Assembly (NCBI RefSeq): GCF_000725285.1
Contig: NZ_CP007161.1
Span: 1,535,911 to 1,599,910, forward strand
Length of the DNA stretch: 64,000 nt
Direction: 5' to 3'
From: Virgibacillus sp. SK37
Lineage (GTDB): Bacteria > Bacillota > Bacilli > Bacillales > Amphibacillaceae
In this document: one piece after another, positions 24,642-33,327 of the stretch
How the letters are laid out: every line of letters starts with the position of its first letter
Position numbering within the stretch: position 1 is the first letter of the stretch
The notes under the pieces: generated by a model
Databases searched by the model: none
What the model was told of the DNA's origin: nothing
What the model saw: the letters and a program-made list of their open reading frames with translations, nothing else
Made by a program: the position numbers and the translations under genes

Positions 24642-25667
24642 CTATTTCGTTGTATAACAATTTTCTCCGATTTTTTTTAACTTATCTTTATATTTTTCTT
24701 TATTTTTAAATTCACCTTCTACACATAGTTTACCTTTAATATCAATATTTCCTTCCAGATACAAGTCTTCCTTCACAGTTAAACTGGCATGCTTCTTCAT
24801 AGCCAACCCGCCTAGAACACATAAGTCATCTTCTACAGTAAGCTCTGATTTATTTTGCACAGTTAAACCTTTTTTTATATATAAATCATCATATACATGA
24901 AGATTAACGTGATTATTTACATTTAAGCCATCTTCTATATATAAATCATCTTTAGCTAACATATTAACGTGATTATGAATTGTGAGCCCTTTTAAAAAGG
25001 CTGCGTCTTCTTCAAAAGTTATTTTGTTACAGTTAGGGTTTCCATTACCAGTATTCACATGGCTGCTAAACTTAACCTCTTCGTTGAAAAAGCAATCCTT
25101 AATATCTCCCTCAATGTAATCATCAAAATCTTCATCGTCATCATCGCAGCCATTATCACAGTTATCATCTTTATCATCATCTTCTTCGTCGTCCTCATCA
25201 TCGTCATCACCATCGTCGTCACATCGATCGACTTTGTCTAAGGTTAAGAGGTGTTCTTTTCTTCTGGCCCAGGAAGTCTGTAGTGGGATTTCTTGTTTGT
25301 TTGCTGTATCACTAAAGGTTACGTCAATCTCCATTGATTCGTCATAATCCACATCATTAATACATTTATTGCTATCCAATTGCTTCTTTTCTCCATTGGT
25401 AATATTGTACTCTGTAATTTTTAACGGGGTATCCGGAGGTAAACATATTTTATTGGTATCTTTGTTATAAAATTGATTGCGCAGGTCACTCATAACCACA
25501 TTTGCTTCTTGTTGGAGGGAGATGGATGCACTTGTTTTTTGTTCGCTGCTCATTAATTGCACAATGACACCAGAAGATAATGCAACGACCAATCCAAACA
25601 GGGCAAGTGCTGCTAGCAGCTCTACTAAGGTCATTCCTTCTTCGTTTTTAAATTGTCGAATTCTCAT
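24642..25667 (-). CDS. pseudopilin fused to an Asp-rich linker and a beta-solenoid repeat domain
   Basis: The 341-residue protein starts as a type IV prepilin: a basic leader, the cleavage motif EEG/MTLVEL (after Gly11) and a hydrophobic helix to about residue 38. Residues 148-184 are almost all Asp and Glu. Residues 227-306 are four consecutive 20-residue repeats of the pattern GL(T/N)V-x(6)-L-x(3)-DLY-(I/L), followed by a partial one, as expected for a right-handed beta-helix resembling bactofilins. Ten cysteines are present, three of them bordering the acidic tract. It is divergent from the pilus operon, 60 bp away. A calcium-binding, surface-exposed minor or tip pilin is an inference; I know of no named family with this order. 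Confidence 0.8.
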   Translation of the reverse strand: MRIRQFKNEEGMTLVELLAALALFGLVVALSSGVIVQLMSSEQKTSASISLQQEANVVMSDLRNQFYNKDTNKICLPPDTPLKITEYNITNGEKKQLDSNKCINDVDYDESMEIDVTFSDTANKQEIPLQTSWARRKEHLLTLDKVDRCDDDGDDDDEDDEEDDDKDDNCDNGCDDDDEDFDDYIEGDIKDCFFNEEVKFSSHVNTGNGNPNCNKITFEEDAAFLKGLTIHNHVNMLAKDDLYIEDGLNVNNHVNLHVYDDLYIKKGLTVQNKSELTVEDDLCVLGGLAMKKHASLTVKEDLYLEGNIDIKGKLCVEGEFKNKEKYKDKLKKIGENCYTTK

Positions 25668-25727
25668 GTTTCCACATCCAATACATGCTATAATAGGATA
25701 AAAGTCACAGTTAAGGCGTGAATTCTA

Positions 25728-26144
25728 TTGTATACTAAATTCAAACAAATGAATAGTAGGGGTTTTACCCTTATAGAAATTATAGCATCGATCACTATAT
25801 TAGGAGTTGTTATTGTTGCTTTGTTACCGATATTTCCTCAAATCTTTAGCTGGACCAAAATGACGGAGGATGAACTTGGTTCGAGTAACCTGCTAGGTCA
25901 AGTAGCTGAGGACATTAGAGAAATAGTAATTGATGAACAGTTACCAATTTGCCCGAGTGCTGTATCATTAGAAAACATTGCGCCATATCCCGAATCGGAG
26001 GGGTATCCCTATTCAGTCGATGTTGCTGTCTGTCAATCCGAAGAAGAGGCGACATTAGGGCTAACGAGGGCCCGTATTCAAATTCTCAAAGACGGGAAAA
26101 AAATAAGTGAATCGTATACATATATTACAGGTAAAGAATTATGA
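25728..26144 (+). CDS. type IV prepilin-like protein
   Basis: The 138-residue protein has a prepilin signal (NSRG/FTLIEI) with a hydrophobic helix to about residue 36 and a small C-terminal domain with two cysteines. It is probably a minor pilin. The start is TTG at 25728 with AAGG about eleven bases upstream; an ATG at 25749 would leave a shorter leader and has no ribosome binding site. It overlaps the next gene by 4 bp and opens the pil operon. Confidence 0.82.
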   Translation: MYTKFKQMNSRGFTLIEIIASITILGVVIVALLPIFPQIFSWTKMTEDELGSSNLLGQVAEDIREIVIDEQLPICPSAVSLENIAPYPESEGYPYSVDVAVCQSEEEATLGLTRARIQILKDGKKISESYTYITGKEL

Positions 26145-26557
26145 GATACTTGAAAAATAACAATGGGGCGGCCCTCGTATTAACGTTGATGATCATTACC
26201 CTGCTTCTACTGTTTATCCTAACCCTTTTTCTGCAGGTTACCAATACGAGTAAACAGGTGAATCGAATGGAACAGCAGCATGACGCCAGGTTGATTGCTG
26301 AGATGGGAGTGACCTATCTTCAGGCTGCACTGAAAAATTACGATCAAGAAGAGAACATTAATAATTATCTTGAGGAAAAGGTAAAGGAAGCTAATAACGT
26401 AGGAGTTCTTGGAGGCGGGCGTCATTTCACATTGGAGATAGAAATACCGGAGATAAGTGAATCAGCAAGTCCAATTGAAATTACATACATCAGTATCGGA
26501 GTAAGTGGAGACAGAACAGAGGAAGTGGAAAATACCATTAAGATTACCTATGATTAA
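26141..26557 (+). CDS. PilX-like pilus assembly protein
   Basis: The 138-residue protein has a short N-terminus, the segment NNNGAALVLTLMIITLLLLF resembling the N-terminus of PilX/GspK-type proteins, and a mixed C-terminal domain. It probably works with the pilins in initiating the fibre. Start and stop overlap its neighbours' frames (ATGA upstream), indicating translational coupling. The homology is inferred from topology and context. Confidence 0.7.
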   Translation: MRYLKNNNGAALVLTLMIITLLLLFILTLFLQVTNTSKQVNRMEQQHDARLIAEMGVTYLQAALKNYDQEENINNYLEEKVKEANNVGVLGGGRHFTLEIEIPEISESASPIEITYISIGVSGDRTEEVENTIKITYD

Positions 26558-26570
26558 GGCGGTGAATGGA

Positions 26571-28199
26571 ATGATAACAAGAAAACGGCTTGGTGACTTG
26601 CTGAAGGAGGCGGGTCTGGTAACGGAAGAACAGATCATGGAAGCATTGGAAACAAAGAAGGATGATCAAAAATTAGGAGATGCCTTACTCGAACATGGTT
26701 ATATAACAGAAAGACAGTTAATTGAAGTATTAGAGTTTCAACTCGGACTTCCACATGTCTCTTTATACCGTTATCCTGTGGATGAAAATGTCTTACAGTT
26801 TGTGCCAAGGGATATGGCCCAGAAAAACTATATCATCCCATTAAAGTTCCAGGATAATAGTTTAATGATCGCTATGAAGGACCCAATGGATTACTATATT
26901 ATAGATGATCTCGAGCTATCTACCGGATTTCCTATTTCACCGGTAATTGCTGCTAAAGACGATATTCTTTTTGCTATTAATAAATATTATTTTAAATCAG
27001 AAAAAGCTACTATCGGCGATACGGAGGGAGCAACCACAGATGAAGCGCCAATTATAAGGTTGTTGGATCAACTTCTCACAACAGGTATTCAATTAAAGGC
27101 AAGTGATATACATATCGATCCACAGGAACAGCATGTCAATATCCGCTATCGGATTGATGGGAGACTGCAGACAGAGAACACGGTACCAAAACAAATGCAA
27201 AATGCTTTAATTGCACGGATTAAAATATTAGCTGATTTAAATATTACCCAAACCAGATTACCACAGGATGGGCGAATCAAAACAACAGTAGGTGTGACGC
27301 CTGTTGATTTACGGATTTCTTGTCTGCCGACAGTACACGGGGAAAAAATAGTAGTCCGGATTCTGGATTTAAACAATGCCTTAATGAACCTCGACGACTT
27401 AACTTTTTCTAAAAAAAATATGGATACATACCAGGAATTGATTCAACAGCCTTCTGGTCTGATTCTGCTAACAGGGCCAACTGGTTCTGGAAAGACATCG
27501 ACATTGTATGCATCGATTCAGCGTCTTAACAGGGATAATGTGAATATTATTACTATTGAGGACCCAGTTGAATTTCAGATGGAAGGTATTAATCAGGTGC
27601 AAGTTAGTAGTGCAGTTGGTCTAACGTTTGCCAATGGATTAAGGTCGATCTTAAGACAGGATCCTAACATCATTATGGTCGGGGAAATACGTGACCAGGA
27701 AACAGCGGAGATAGCGATTCGTGCTTCTCTGACAGGACACCTTGTATTTAGCACCATACATACGAACAGTGCGATTGATACCATTCCGAGGTTGATTGAT
27801 ATGGGGGTAGAACCTTACCTAGTTGTTTCCTCCTTGTCTGGTATTGTAGCACAGCGTCTTGTCCGAAAAATTTGCCGGGATTGCAGAACGGAAAGAGAAC
27901 CATCAAAAATGGAAAAGGAAATATTTGAGAAAAATGAAATGGAAGTGGAACGTGTATATTATGGCGCAGGGTGTAATGTTTGCCATCAGCAGGGCTATCG
28001 AGGGAGAATCGCCGTACAGGAGGTTCTGGCAGTGGATGAGACCATACGCAGCATGCTGCTTAACAATCGGCCTGTTACAGAAATCCGCGCCTATGTAGCA
28101 GCACAAAACTTTCAATTTTTAATTCACGACGGATTAGATAAAATTAAGCAAGGACTCACTTCCATGGAAGAAATTATGCAGGTTTCCATACGGCTATAA
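26571..28199 (+). CDS. pilB: type IV pilus extension ATPase PilB
   Basis: This cytoplasmic hexameric ATPase drives pilus assembly. From the ATG at 26571 (AAGGCGG site) it has 542 residues. The N-terminal MshEN domain has two tandem copies of the RLGxxL motif (residues 6-30 and 34-57). The GspE/PilB ATPase core has Walker A GPTGSGKTS at 302-310, the Asp-box/Walker B region IIMVGEIRD, and the four-cysteine zinc module (CRDC then CNVC). An in-frame start 22 codons upstream lies within the previous gene and lacks a ribosome binding site. Confidence 0.95.
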   Translation: MITRKRLGDLLKEAGLVTEEQIMEALETKKDDQKLGDALLEHGYITERQLIEVLEFQLGLPHVSLYRYPVDENVLQFVPRDMAQKNYIIPLKFQDNSLMIAMKDPMDYYIIDDLELSTGFPISPVIAAKDDILFAINKYYFKSEKATIGDTEGATTDEAPIIRLLDQLLTTGIQLKASDIHIDPQEQHVNIRYRIDGRLQTENTVPKQMQNALIARIKILADLNITQTRLPQDGRIKTTVGVTPVDLRISCLPTVHGEKIVVRILDLNNALMNLDDLTFSKKNMDTYQELIQQPSGLILLTGPTGSGKTSTLYASIQRLNRDNVNIITIEDPVEFQMEGINQVQVSSAVGLTFANGLRSILRQDPNIIMVGEIRDQETAEIAIRASLTGHLVFSTIHTNSAIDTIPRLIDMGVEPYLVVSSLSGIVAQRLVRKICRDCRTEREPSKMEKEIFEKNEMEVERVYYGAGCNVCHQQGYRGRIAVQEVLAVDETIRSMLLNNRPVTEIRAYVAAQNFQFLIHDGLDKIKQGLTSMEEIMQVSIRL

Positions 28200-28211
28200 G
28201 GAGGATCTCTA

Positions 28212-29252
28212 ATGAAACTACAATTTGATACATGGTTAACAGAAGCATATCACCAGCAAGCATCTGATATCCATCTGACGATAGGTAAAGCACCGATCTT
28301 CCGTATAAATGGAAATTTGATTGAACAGGATATGGAGAAACTGCGACCAACGGAAACAAAACAAATTGTTTACTCCATTTTATCAGAGGAAAAATGGAAG
28401 CAATTGGAGCGGGAAAGAGAGCTCGATTTCTCTTACGGAATTAATGGAGTTTCCCGCTTTCGGATAAACACCTTTTATCAACGAGGGGAACTTTCTTTAG
28501 CGATTCGAATTGTACCGAGGGGCATCCCATCCATTGACGAACTTGGGCTTCCATCCAATTTGAAAGAAATAGTGAAACAGCCACAGGGTCTTGTTCTCGT
28601 TACAGGCCCTACAGGGAGCGGAAAAAGCACCACCCTTGCCTCGATGATCGATCATCTCAATCAGTCGGTACGAAAACATATTATTACATTGGAAGATCCG
28701 ATTGAATATATGCATAAACACCGACAATCGGTTATTGATCAACGAGAAGTTGGGATTGATACAGCTAATTTTGCAAATGGGCTACGGGCAAGTCTGAGAC
28801 AGGATCCGGATATTATTCTTGTAGGAGAAATGCGTGATTTGGAAACTATTTCTACTGCAATTACCGCTGCAGAAACAGGGCATCTAGTATTAGGGACCTT
28901 ACATACGAAAGATGCTGTCTCAACGATTGAGCGAATTATTGACGTCTTTCCACCAGAGCAACAGACACAAATCCGTATCCAGCTTTCTACCATTTTGTCA
29001 GCAGTCATTTCTCAACGTCTTCTCATTACGAAGGACCGCCAAGGACGCAGGGTGGCTACGGAAATTATGATTAATACTTCTGCAGTAAAAAATCTCATTC
29101 GCAATGAAAAACTTCATCAGCTGCAAAATGTGTTGCAAACCTCGCGTGAACAGGGAATGCATACACTGGAAATGGATCTGAAAAGGTTGGTACATGAAGG
29201 CCAAATTGCTTATGAAACTGCAGCTCCGTTCCTACCCGAGAGGAGTTACTAA
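28212..29252 (+). CDS. pilT: type IV pilus retraction ATPase PilT
   Basis: PilT depolymerises the pilus and powers twitching and DNA uptake. The 346-residue protein has an N-terminal PAS-like domain with the SDIHLTIG signature, Walker A GPTGSGKST at 132-140, the Walker B region DIILVGEMRD, and the C-terminal NLIRNEK segment that matches the PilT hallmark AIRNLIRE. An AAGGAGG site precedes the ATG. Its presence points to a retractile pilus, not a purely secretory system. Confidence 0.95.
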   Translation: MKLQFDTWLTEAYHQQASDIHLTIGKAPIFRINGNLIEQDMEKLRPTETKQIVYSILSEEKWKQLERERELDFSYGINGVSRFRINTFYQRGELSLAIRIVPRGIPSIDELGLPSNLKEIVKQPQGLVLVTGPTGSGKSTTLASMIDHLNQSVRKHIITLEDPIEYMHKHRQSVIDQREVGIDTANFANGLRASLRQDPDIILVGEMRDLETISTAITAAETGHLVLGTLHTKDAVSTIERIIDVFPPEQQTQIRIQLSTILSAVISQRLLITKDRQGRRVATEIMINTSAVKNLIRNEKLHQLQNVLQTSREQGMHTLEMDLKRLVHEGQIAYETAAPFLPERSY

Positions 29253-29254
29253 TA

Positions 29255-30454
29255 ATGAATTATCAATATTCGGGTAAACGCCTTTCTGGCCAAAAGGTGA
29301 AAGGCCAAATCGATGCAGATACACGACAGGCCGCTCTTGCAAAATTGGAGCAGTCTGGGTTAATTATTTTACGCATAGAGGAAACAAAGCCATGGAATAA
29401 AGATATCATTCTTAATAAACGGATTAAAAATAAAGATTTTGTCATATTCTTACGGCAATATGCAACATTGATTCATGCAGGAATTTCTATCTCAGATGCT
29501 ACAAAAACAATGATTATGCAGACAGGAAATTATGCATTGCGAACTGCTCTAACAGATATGGATAAGCAACTGGACCAGGGACAAGCATTATCCAAGGCAG
29601 TAGCACGGCATCCAAAAGTTTTTCCGAGTTTACTAGTTAATATGATTCATGCAGGGGAAGCAAGTGGGAAGCTGGATGATATTCTTAATCAGATGGCAGA
29701 TTATTATGAGAAAGAATACCGAAATAAACAGAAGATCATTTCTGCGTTACTTTATCCAGCTGTGGTAGGAGTCGTTACATTAGTTTTAAGCATTTTTTTA
29801 CTTGTGTTTATAGTACCCCAGTTTGTCACTATGTTTCGGTCATTTGGTGAAGAAATTCCAGCATATACAAAATTTGTTTTGTCATTAAGCGAATGGGCAG
29901 GACTGTTTTGGTGGATGGTTCCCGTCCTCGGTGTATTAGGATTTATTCTATATAAATACTTCATTCAGTATGATTCTTTTCGTTATCGGGTCGATGTTGG
30001 CAAGCTGAAGTTTCCATTTATCGGAGTGCTCGTCCATAAGGGAGCCCTGGTAAGAATGACGCAAACGCTAAGCACCTTAGTAAACAGCGCTGTACCTATC
30101 CTGGAAGCAGTGGAAATTACCGAGAAAGTTGTTGGTAACAGGGTAATTGAAGAAGTATTGGTGAAGGCTAGAGATTCCCTGGAAGTAGGGGAATCAATAA
30201 CCGAACCGATGAAGAAACATTGGGCTTTCCCTGCACTTATCATTCAAATGATACAAATTGGAGAAAAAACAGGGACACTTGATCATATGCTAACAAAAGC
30301 TGCCGAATTTTATGAAGAAGAAGTGGAGCAGTTATCCAACCGGATTAAGACACTGATTGAACCATTGATGATTATTATTCTTACTGTCATTGTTGGTGGC
30401 ATTATTACTGCTGTGGTTATTCCAATGTTTTCTTTATTTGAAAACATTCAATAA
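29255..30454 (+). CDS. pilC: type IV pilus inner-membrane platform protein PilC
   Basis: The 399-residue protein has the two repeated GspF/PilC domains (about 50-180 and 255-380). Membrane segments follow each one (about 165-190, 210-235 and 370-393). The domain signature LRQYATLIHAGISISDA and its second copy RMTQTLSTLVNSAVPILEA are clear. It anchors PilB and PilT in the membrane. It begins two bases after the pilT stop with an AGAGGAG site. Confidence 0.95.
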   Translation: MNYQYSGKRLSGQKVKGQIDADTRQAALAKLEQSGLIILRIEETKPWNKDIILNKRIKNKDFVIFLRQYATLIHAGISISDATKTMIMQTGNYALRTALTDMDKQLDQGQALSKAVARHPKVFPSLLVNMIHAGEASGKLDDILNQMADYYEKEYRNKQKIISALLYPAVVGVVTLVLSIFLLVFIVPQFVTMFRSFGEEIPAYTKFVLSLSEWAGLFWWMVPVLGVLGFILYKYFIQYDSFRYRVDVGKLKFPFIGVLVHKGALVRMTQTLSTLVNSAVPILEAVEITEKVVGNRVIEEVLVKARDSLEVGESITEPMKKHWAFPALIIQMIQIGEKTGTLDHMLTKAAEFYEEEVEQLSNRIKTLIEPLMIIILTVIVGGIITAVVIPMFSLFENIQ

Positions 30455-30616
30455 AATGGTAGATTTTAGTTAGATTGTATAATATAATATGACTAGGAAT
30501 AAAGTAGGAAGGCGATGAGTGGTTACCTGTATATGGGCACTTTGGTAATCAGGAGCAAGTAGTGCAACCGGCCGACTTCATTTAATAGATACATATTAAA
30601 GAGAGGCGGGATTTTT
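30455..30616 (+). promoter_or_regulatory. promoter and leader of the major pilin gene
   Basis: Between pilC and the pilin lies a TATAAT-like -10 (TGTATAATATAATATG near 30476-30490). About 120 nt of leader follow, in which GCACT (30538) can pair with AGTGC (30562). A separate pilin promoter makes sense because pilins are needed in excess. I could not match the leader to a cyclic-di-GMP riboswitch consensus. Confidence 0.45.
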
Positions 30617-30985
30617 ATGCTTACACGCATGAAAAAAATGTTAAAAAAACAAAAAGGATTTACATTGGTGGAATTGCTGGCAGTTATTGCAATTTTGGCG
30701 ATTATTGTGGCTATTGCGGTGCCTACGATAGGGAATGTGATTAGTAAATCTAAAGATGACGCAGATGAAGCTAACAAGGAATTAATAGAAAATGCTGCTA
30801 GATTGGCAGATGTAAATGGTGAGCTTGTTAACAATACAATTACTGTTAGTGAACTACACAGTAAGGGTTACTTAGAAGAAATACCAACGAACCCTAAAAA
30901 TGAAGAGGAAGTTTATTCTGGAAGTGTAACTAAGGATACTGGGAAAATGACTTACGAGAGTGGATTTACCCCAAAAACTAAATAA
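30617..30985 (+). CDS. major type IV pilin (PilA/ComGC-like)
   Basis: The 122-residue prepilin has a basic leader, cleavage motif KKQKG/FTLVELL (after Gly14), the long hydrophobic alpha-1 helix and a small soluble domain of about 75 residues without cysteines. It is most likely the main fibre subunit: it has its own promoter-like leader, a strong AGAGAGGCGGG site and a strong terminator after it. Similarity to ComGC in the helix is general to the class. Confidence 0.88.
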   Translation: MLTRMKKMLKKQKGFTLVELLAVIAILAIIVAIAVPTIGNVISKSKDDADEANKELIENAARLADVNGELVNNTITVSELHSKGYLEEIPTNPKNEEEVYSGSVTKDTGKMTYESGFTPKTK

Positions 30986-30991
30986 CATATC

Positions 30992-31024
30992 AAACGCCCC
31001 GGCACATCCCGTGCGCGGGGCGTT
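30992..31024 (+). terminator. terminator after the pilin gene
   Basis: GC-rich arms AACGCCCCG / CGGGGCGTT with T residues after. Read-through may feed the downstream pilD-pilMNO genes. Confidence 0.8.
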
Positions 31025-31068
31025 CTTCAATTACATAGGTTAATAGAATCATACAAGGAGCTTACATT

Positions 31069-31824
31069 ATGCACCTAGCTATCTTATTCTCATTCTTTCT
31101 TTTCGGCCTCATCTTTGGCTCGTTTTTTAATGTTGTCGGATTACGCCTTCCAAAACAGATCCCCTTTGCCAATGACCGATCCATTTGTCCTCAGTGTAAG
31201 GAGCAGCTTAACTGGTATGAAAATATCCCCGTTGTTTCTTTTATTATACAGGTGGGCAAGTGTCGTCATTGCCAACAACCGATCTCTTTTATTTACCCGA
31301 TTACCGAGGTGGTCACTGGAATAAGCTTTGCCGTGAGTTATGCTGTTTTTGGCTGGCAAATCGAGCTTGCCATTGCCTTATTGTTTGTGTCGATGCTCAT
31401 GATTCTTTTTGTAGCAGATATTACTTATATGCTCATTCCGGATAAGGTACTGCTCTTTTTTTTACCTCTGTTTGTTATATTGAGAGTAGTAGAGCCGCTT
31501 GACACTTGGTGGTCCAGTATAGTTGGAGCAATTGTTGGTTTTGTGTTGCTTGCAGCAATCATATTGATTAGCCGTGGCGGCATGGGTGCTGGGGATATGA
31601 AGCTGTTTGGTCTACTCGGGATTGTGCTTGGAGTAAAAGGGGTACTGCTCGCGTTCTTTCTTTCCTGCATGATAGGTGCAATTATAGGTATTATCTTACT
31701 TGTGTCAGGAAAAATCGATCGCAAGCAGCCGATTCCTTTTGGCCCCTACATTGTAGCCGCAAGCCTAATCACATATTTTTACGGGGACAATCTACTAAAC
31801 TGGTATGGTGCGATACTTTTATAG
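31069..31824 (+). CDS. pilD: prepilin peptidase
   Basis: This membrane aspartyl protease and N-methylase processes the prepilins encoded here. The 251-residue protein has the paired zinc cysteines C40, C43, C65 and C68 of the methylase domain, and the two catalytic aspartates Asp117 (VADITY) and Asp176 (GMGAGDMK). There are about seven to eight membrane segments. An AAGGAG site lies just upstream. It could also serve a competence system located elsewhere. Confidence 0.94.
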   Translation: MHLAILFSFFLFGLIFGSFFNVVGLRLPKQIPFANDRSICPQCKEQLNWYENIPVVSFIIQVGKCRHCQQPISFIYPITEVVTGISFAVSYAVFGWQIELAIALLFVSMLMILFVADITYMLIPDKVLLFFLPLFVILRVVEPLDTWWSSIVGAIVGFVLLAAIILISRGGMGAGDMKLFGLLGIVLGVKGVLLAFFLSCMIGAIIGIILLVSGKIDRKQPIPFGPYIVAASLITYFYGDNLLNWYGAILL

Positions 31825-31842
31825 GCAGGTGATGGATACACA

Positions 31843-32760
31843 ATGGGTTTATTAACAAATGATAGAGTCAATATTGTAATAACGAATTATCTTTTACGTT
31901 ATGCCTACTATCGCATACCTGCGGCAGAAGGTCTTGTGAGCTATGGAGAAATCGAACTGCCGAAGGGAACGGTGAAAGAGGGTAAAGTCGAGAATAAATC
32001 GGTACTTGTGGAAATGATTAACAAACTGATTCATGAGAAGAAATGGCGAAAAAAGAAACTTTTCTTTTCTTTGCCGGATGATACAGTGGTGATCCGAAAT
32101 ATAGAGATACCTGCTTCATTAGCAAGGAATGAGGCAAAGGAATATGTGAAAACTCAACTGGGGAACAAAATATATCTTCCTTTTTCTAATCCTGCAATTG
32201 CTCTTGATTTTCTTGATGATGCCCCAGAAAACCAAGAATTTCAGCAAGTGTTGCTATATGCCTATCCACAAGATAAATTAACTGCTTTTGAAGAGGTGTT
32301 TGATAAAGCAGGATTTAAAGTGATTGGGGCGGACCTAACTTCCTTGTCGGTATACCGTTATTATTATCTGACAAGAGAAGAGTCATCAAGGCATGTGTTA
32401 TTAGCGCATTGGAATCGGGACAGCTTAGGGATAACGATATTCCAAGAACATAAAGCAATCTTTACAAGGTATATAACAATTGATCCAATGCTATTTAGCG
32501 GGAATAAAGCAGATATTACCGTAATGTTGGATGATTATATTTTGGAAATCAACCGCATTATTGATTTTTATCGTTACTCCATCACGAAAGGAAATGAGCA
32601 GATTGAGCAAGTAGTACTTGCTGGGGACTTTCCATTATTGAAAGAAGCACAAAGCAAAATAGCTGATCAGGTAACAATTCCCATAGATCGTTTTGCGAAA
32701 GAAGAATTGCCCGTGAAATATGTGGATGTAATGGGGTTGGGGATGAAGTCGGATGGTTAA
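31843..32760 (+). CDS. pilM: PilM-like actin-fold pilus protein
   Basis: The 305-residue cytoplasmic protein fits the PilM family (actin-like ATPase fold); the segment IRNIEIPASLARNEAKEYVK is typical. In known systems PilM binds the short N-terminus of PilN and links it to the cytoplasmic ATPases. It starts 18 bp after pilD with a GGCAGGTGA site and is followed by pilN after 12 bp. Confidence 0.85.
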   Translation: MGLLTNDRVNIVITNYLLRYAYYRIPAAEGLVSYGEIELPKGTVKEGKVENKSVLVEMINKLIHEKKWRKKKLFFSLPDDTVVIRNIEIPASLARNEAKEYVKTQLGNKIYLPFSNPAIALDFLDDAPENQEFQQVLLYAYPQDKLTAFEEVFDKAGFKVIGADLTSLSVYRYYYLTREESSRHVLLAHWNRDSLGITIFQEHKAIFTRYITIDPMLFSGNKADITVMLDDYILEINRIIDFYRYSITKGNEQIEQVVLAGDFPLLKEAQSKIADQVTIPIDRFAKEELPVKYVDVMGLGMKSDG

Positions 32761-32772
32761 AGGGGATGACAT

Positions 32773-33327
32773 ATGAATACCGAAATAAACTTTCTTGAAA
32801 AGCAACCTTGGAAATATCAGAAACCTGCTTTCTTTGTCGTCCTTTTTTTACTCCTTCTGACGATTGCTGTCTCCATTTTATATATACAAAAAAATCGGCT
32901 TGGAGCTGAATTAACGGAAGAAAAAAATAAGATAGTACAATTGGAAGAAGAGTTGCTGGAAATCAATAAAACAACAGTAAATCAACAGCAATTAAACAAC
33001 ATAAAAGAAGAGGTAGAAAGCATTCGCATGGAAGAACTTCCTGTGGTCGCCTCTTATTATAAAAGCTTGGAAGGACTAAAGAATCCTGATCAGCTGGTAA
33101 GTTTTGAATATACGGAAGAAAATCAGCTAGTCATGGATGCAGTTTTTTCTACAGTGGAAGAGGCTGCAAATTATGTGGAAGAAGTTCAGAGTAGAAAGTA
33201 TATTCTTCGTACAGAACTTACTACAATGACAAAGTTGGATAAGAATTATCAGGCAACGGTAACGATTACTATGGACGAGGGTATCCTGAGAGAGGAGCTT
33301 GGTGGGCATGTGGAAGGAATGGACTAA
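32773..33327 (+). CDS. pilN: PilN-like protein
   Basis: The 184-residue bitopic protein begins MNTEINFLEKQPW, resembling the PilN N-terminal INLLPWR motif that inserts into PilM. A membrane segment (about residues 18-41), coiled coil (43-80) and a ferredoxin-like periplasm-side domain follow. It overlaps the next gene by 20 bp. Confidence 0.83.
   Translation: MNTEINFLEKQPWKYQKPAFFVVLFLLLLTIAVSILYIQKNRLGAELTEEKNKIVQLEEELLEINKTTVNQQQLNNIKEEVESIRMEELPVVASYYKSLEGLKNPDQLVSFEYTEENQLVMDAVFSTVEEAANYVEEVQSRKYILRTELTTMTKLDKNYQATVTITMDEGILREELGGHVEGMD

Noticed and set aside
25059-25241. Ile/Val-rich open frame opposite the acidic pseudopilin tract
   Set aside because: It is the complement of GAT/GAC codons; the hydrophobic run is a by-product and there is no start signal.
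30455-30616. Cyclic-di-GMP riboswitch before the pilin gene
   Set aside because: The conserved cores of the type I and type II cyclic-di-GMP riboswitches could not be found by eye; only generic pairing is present.
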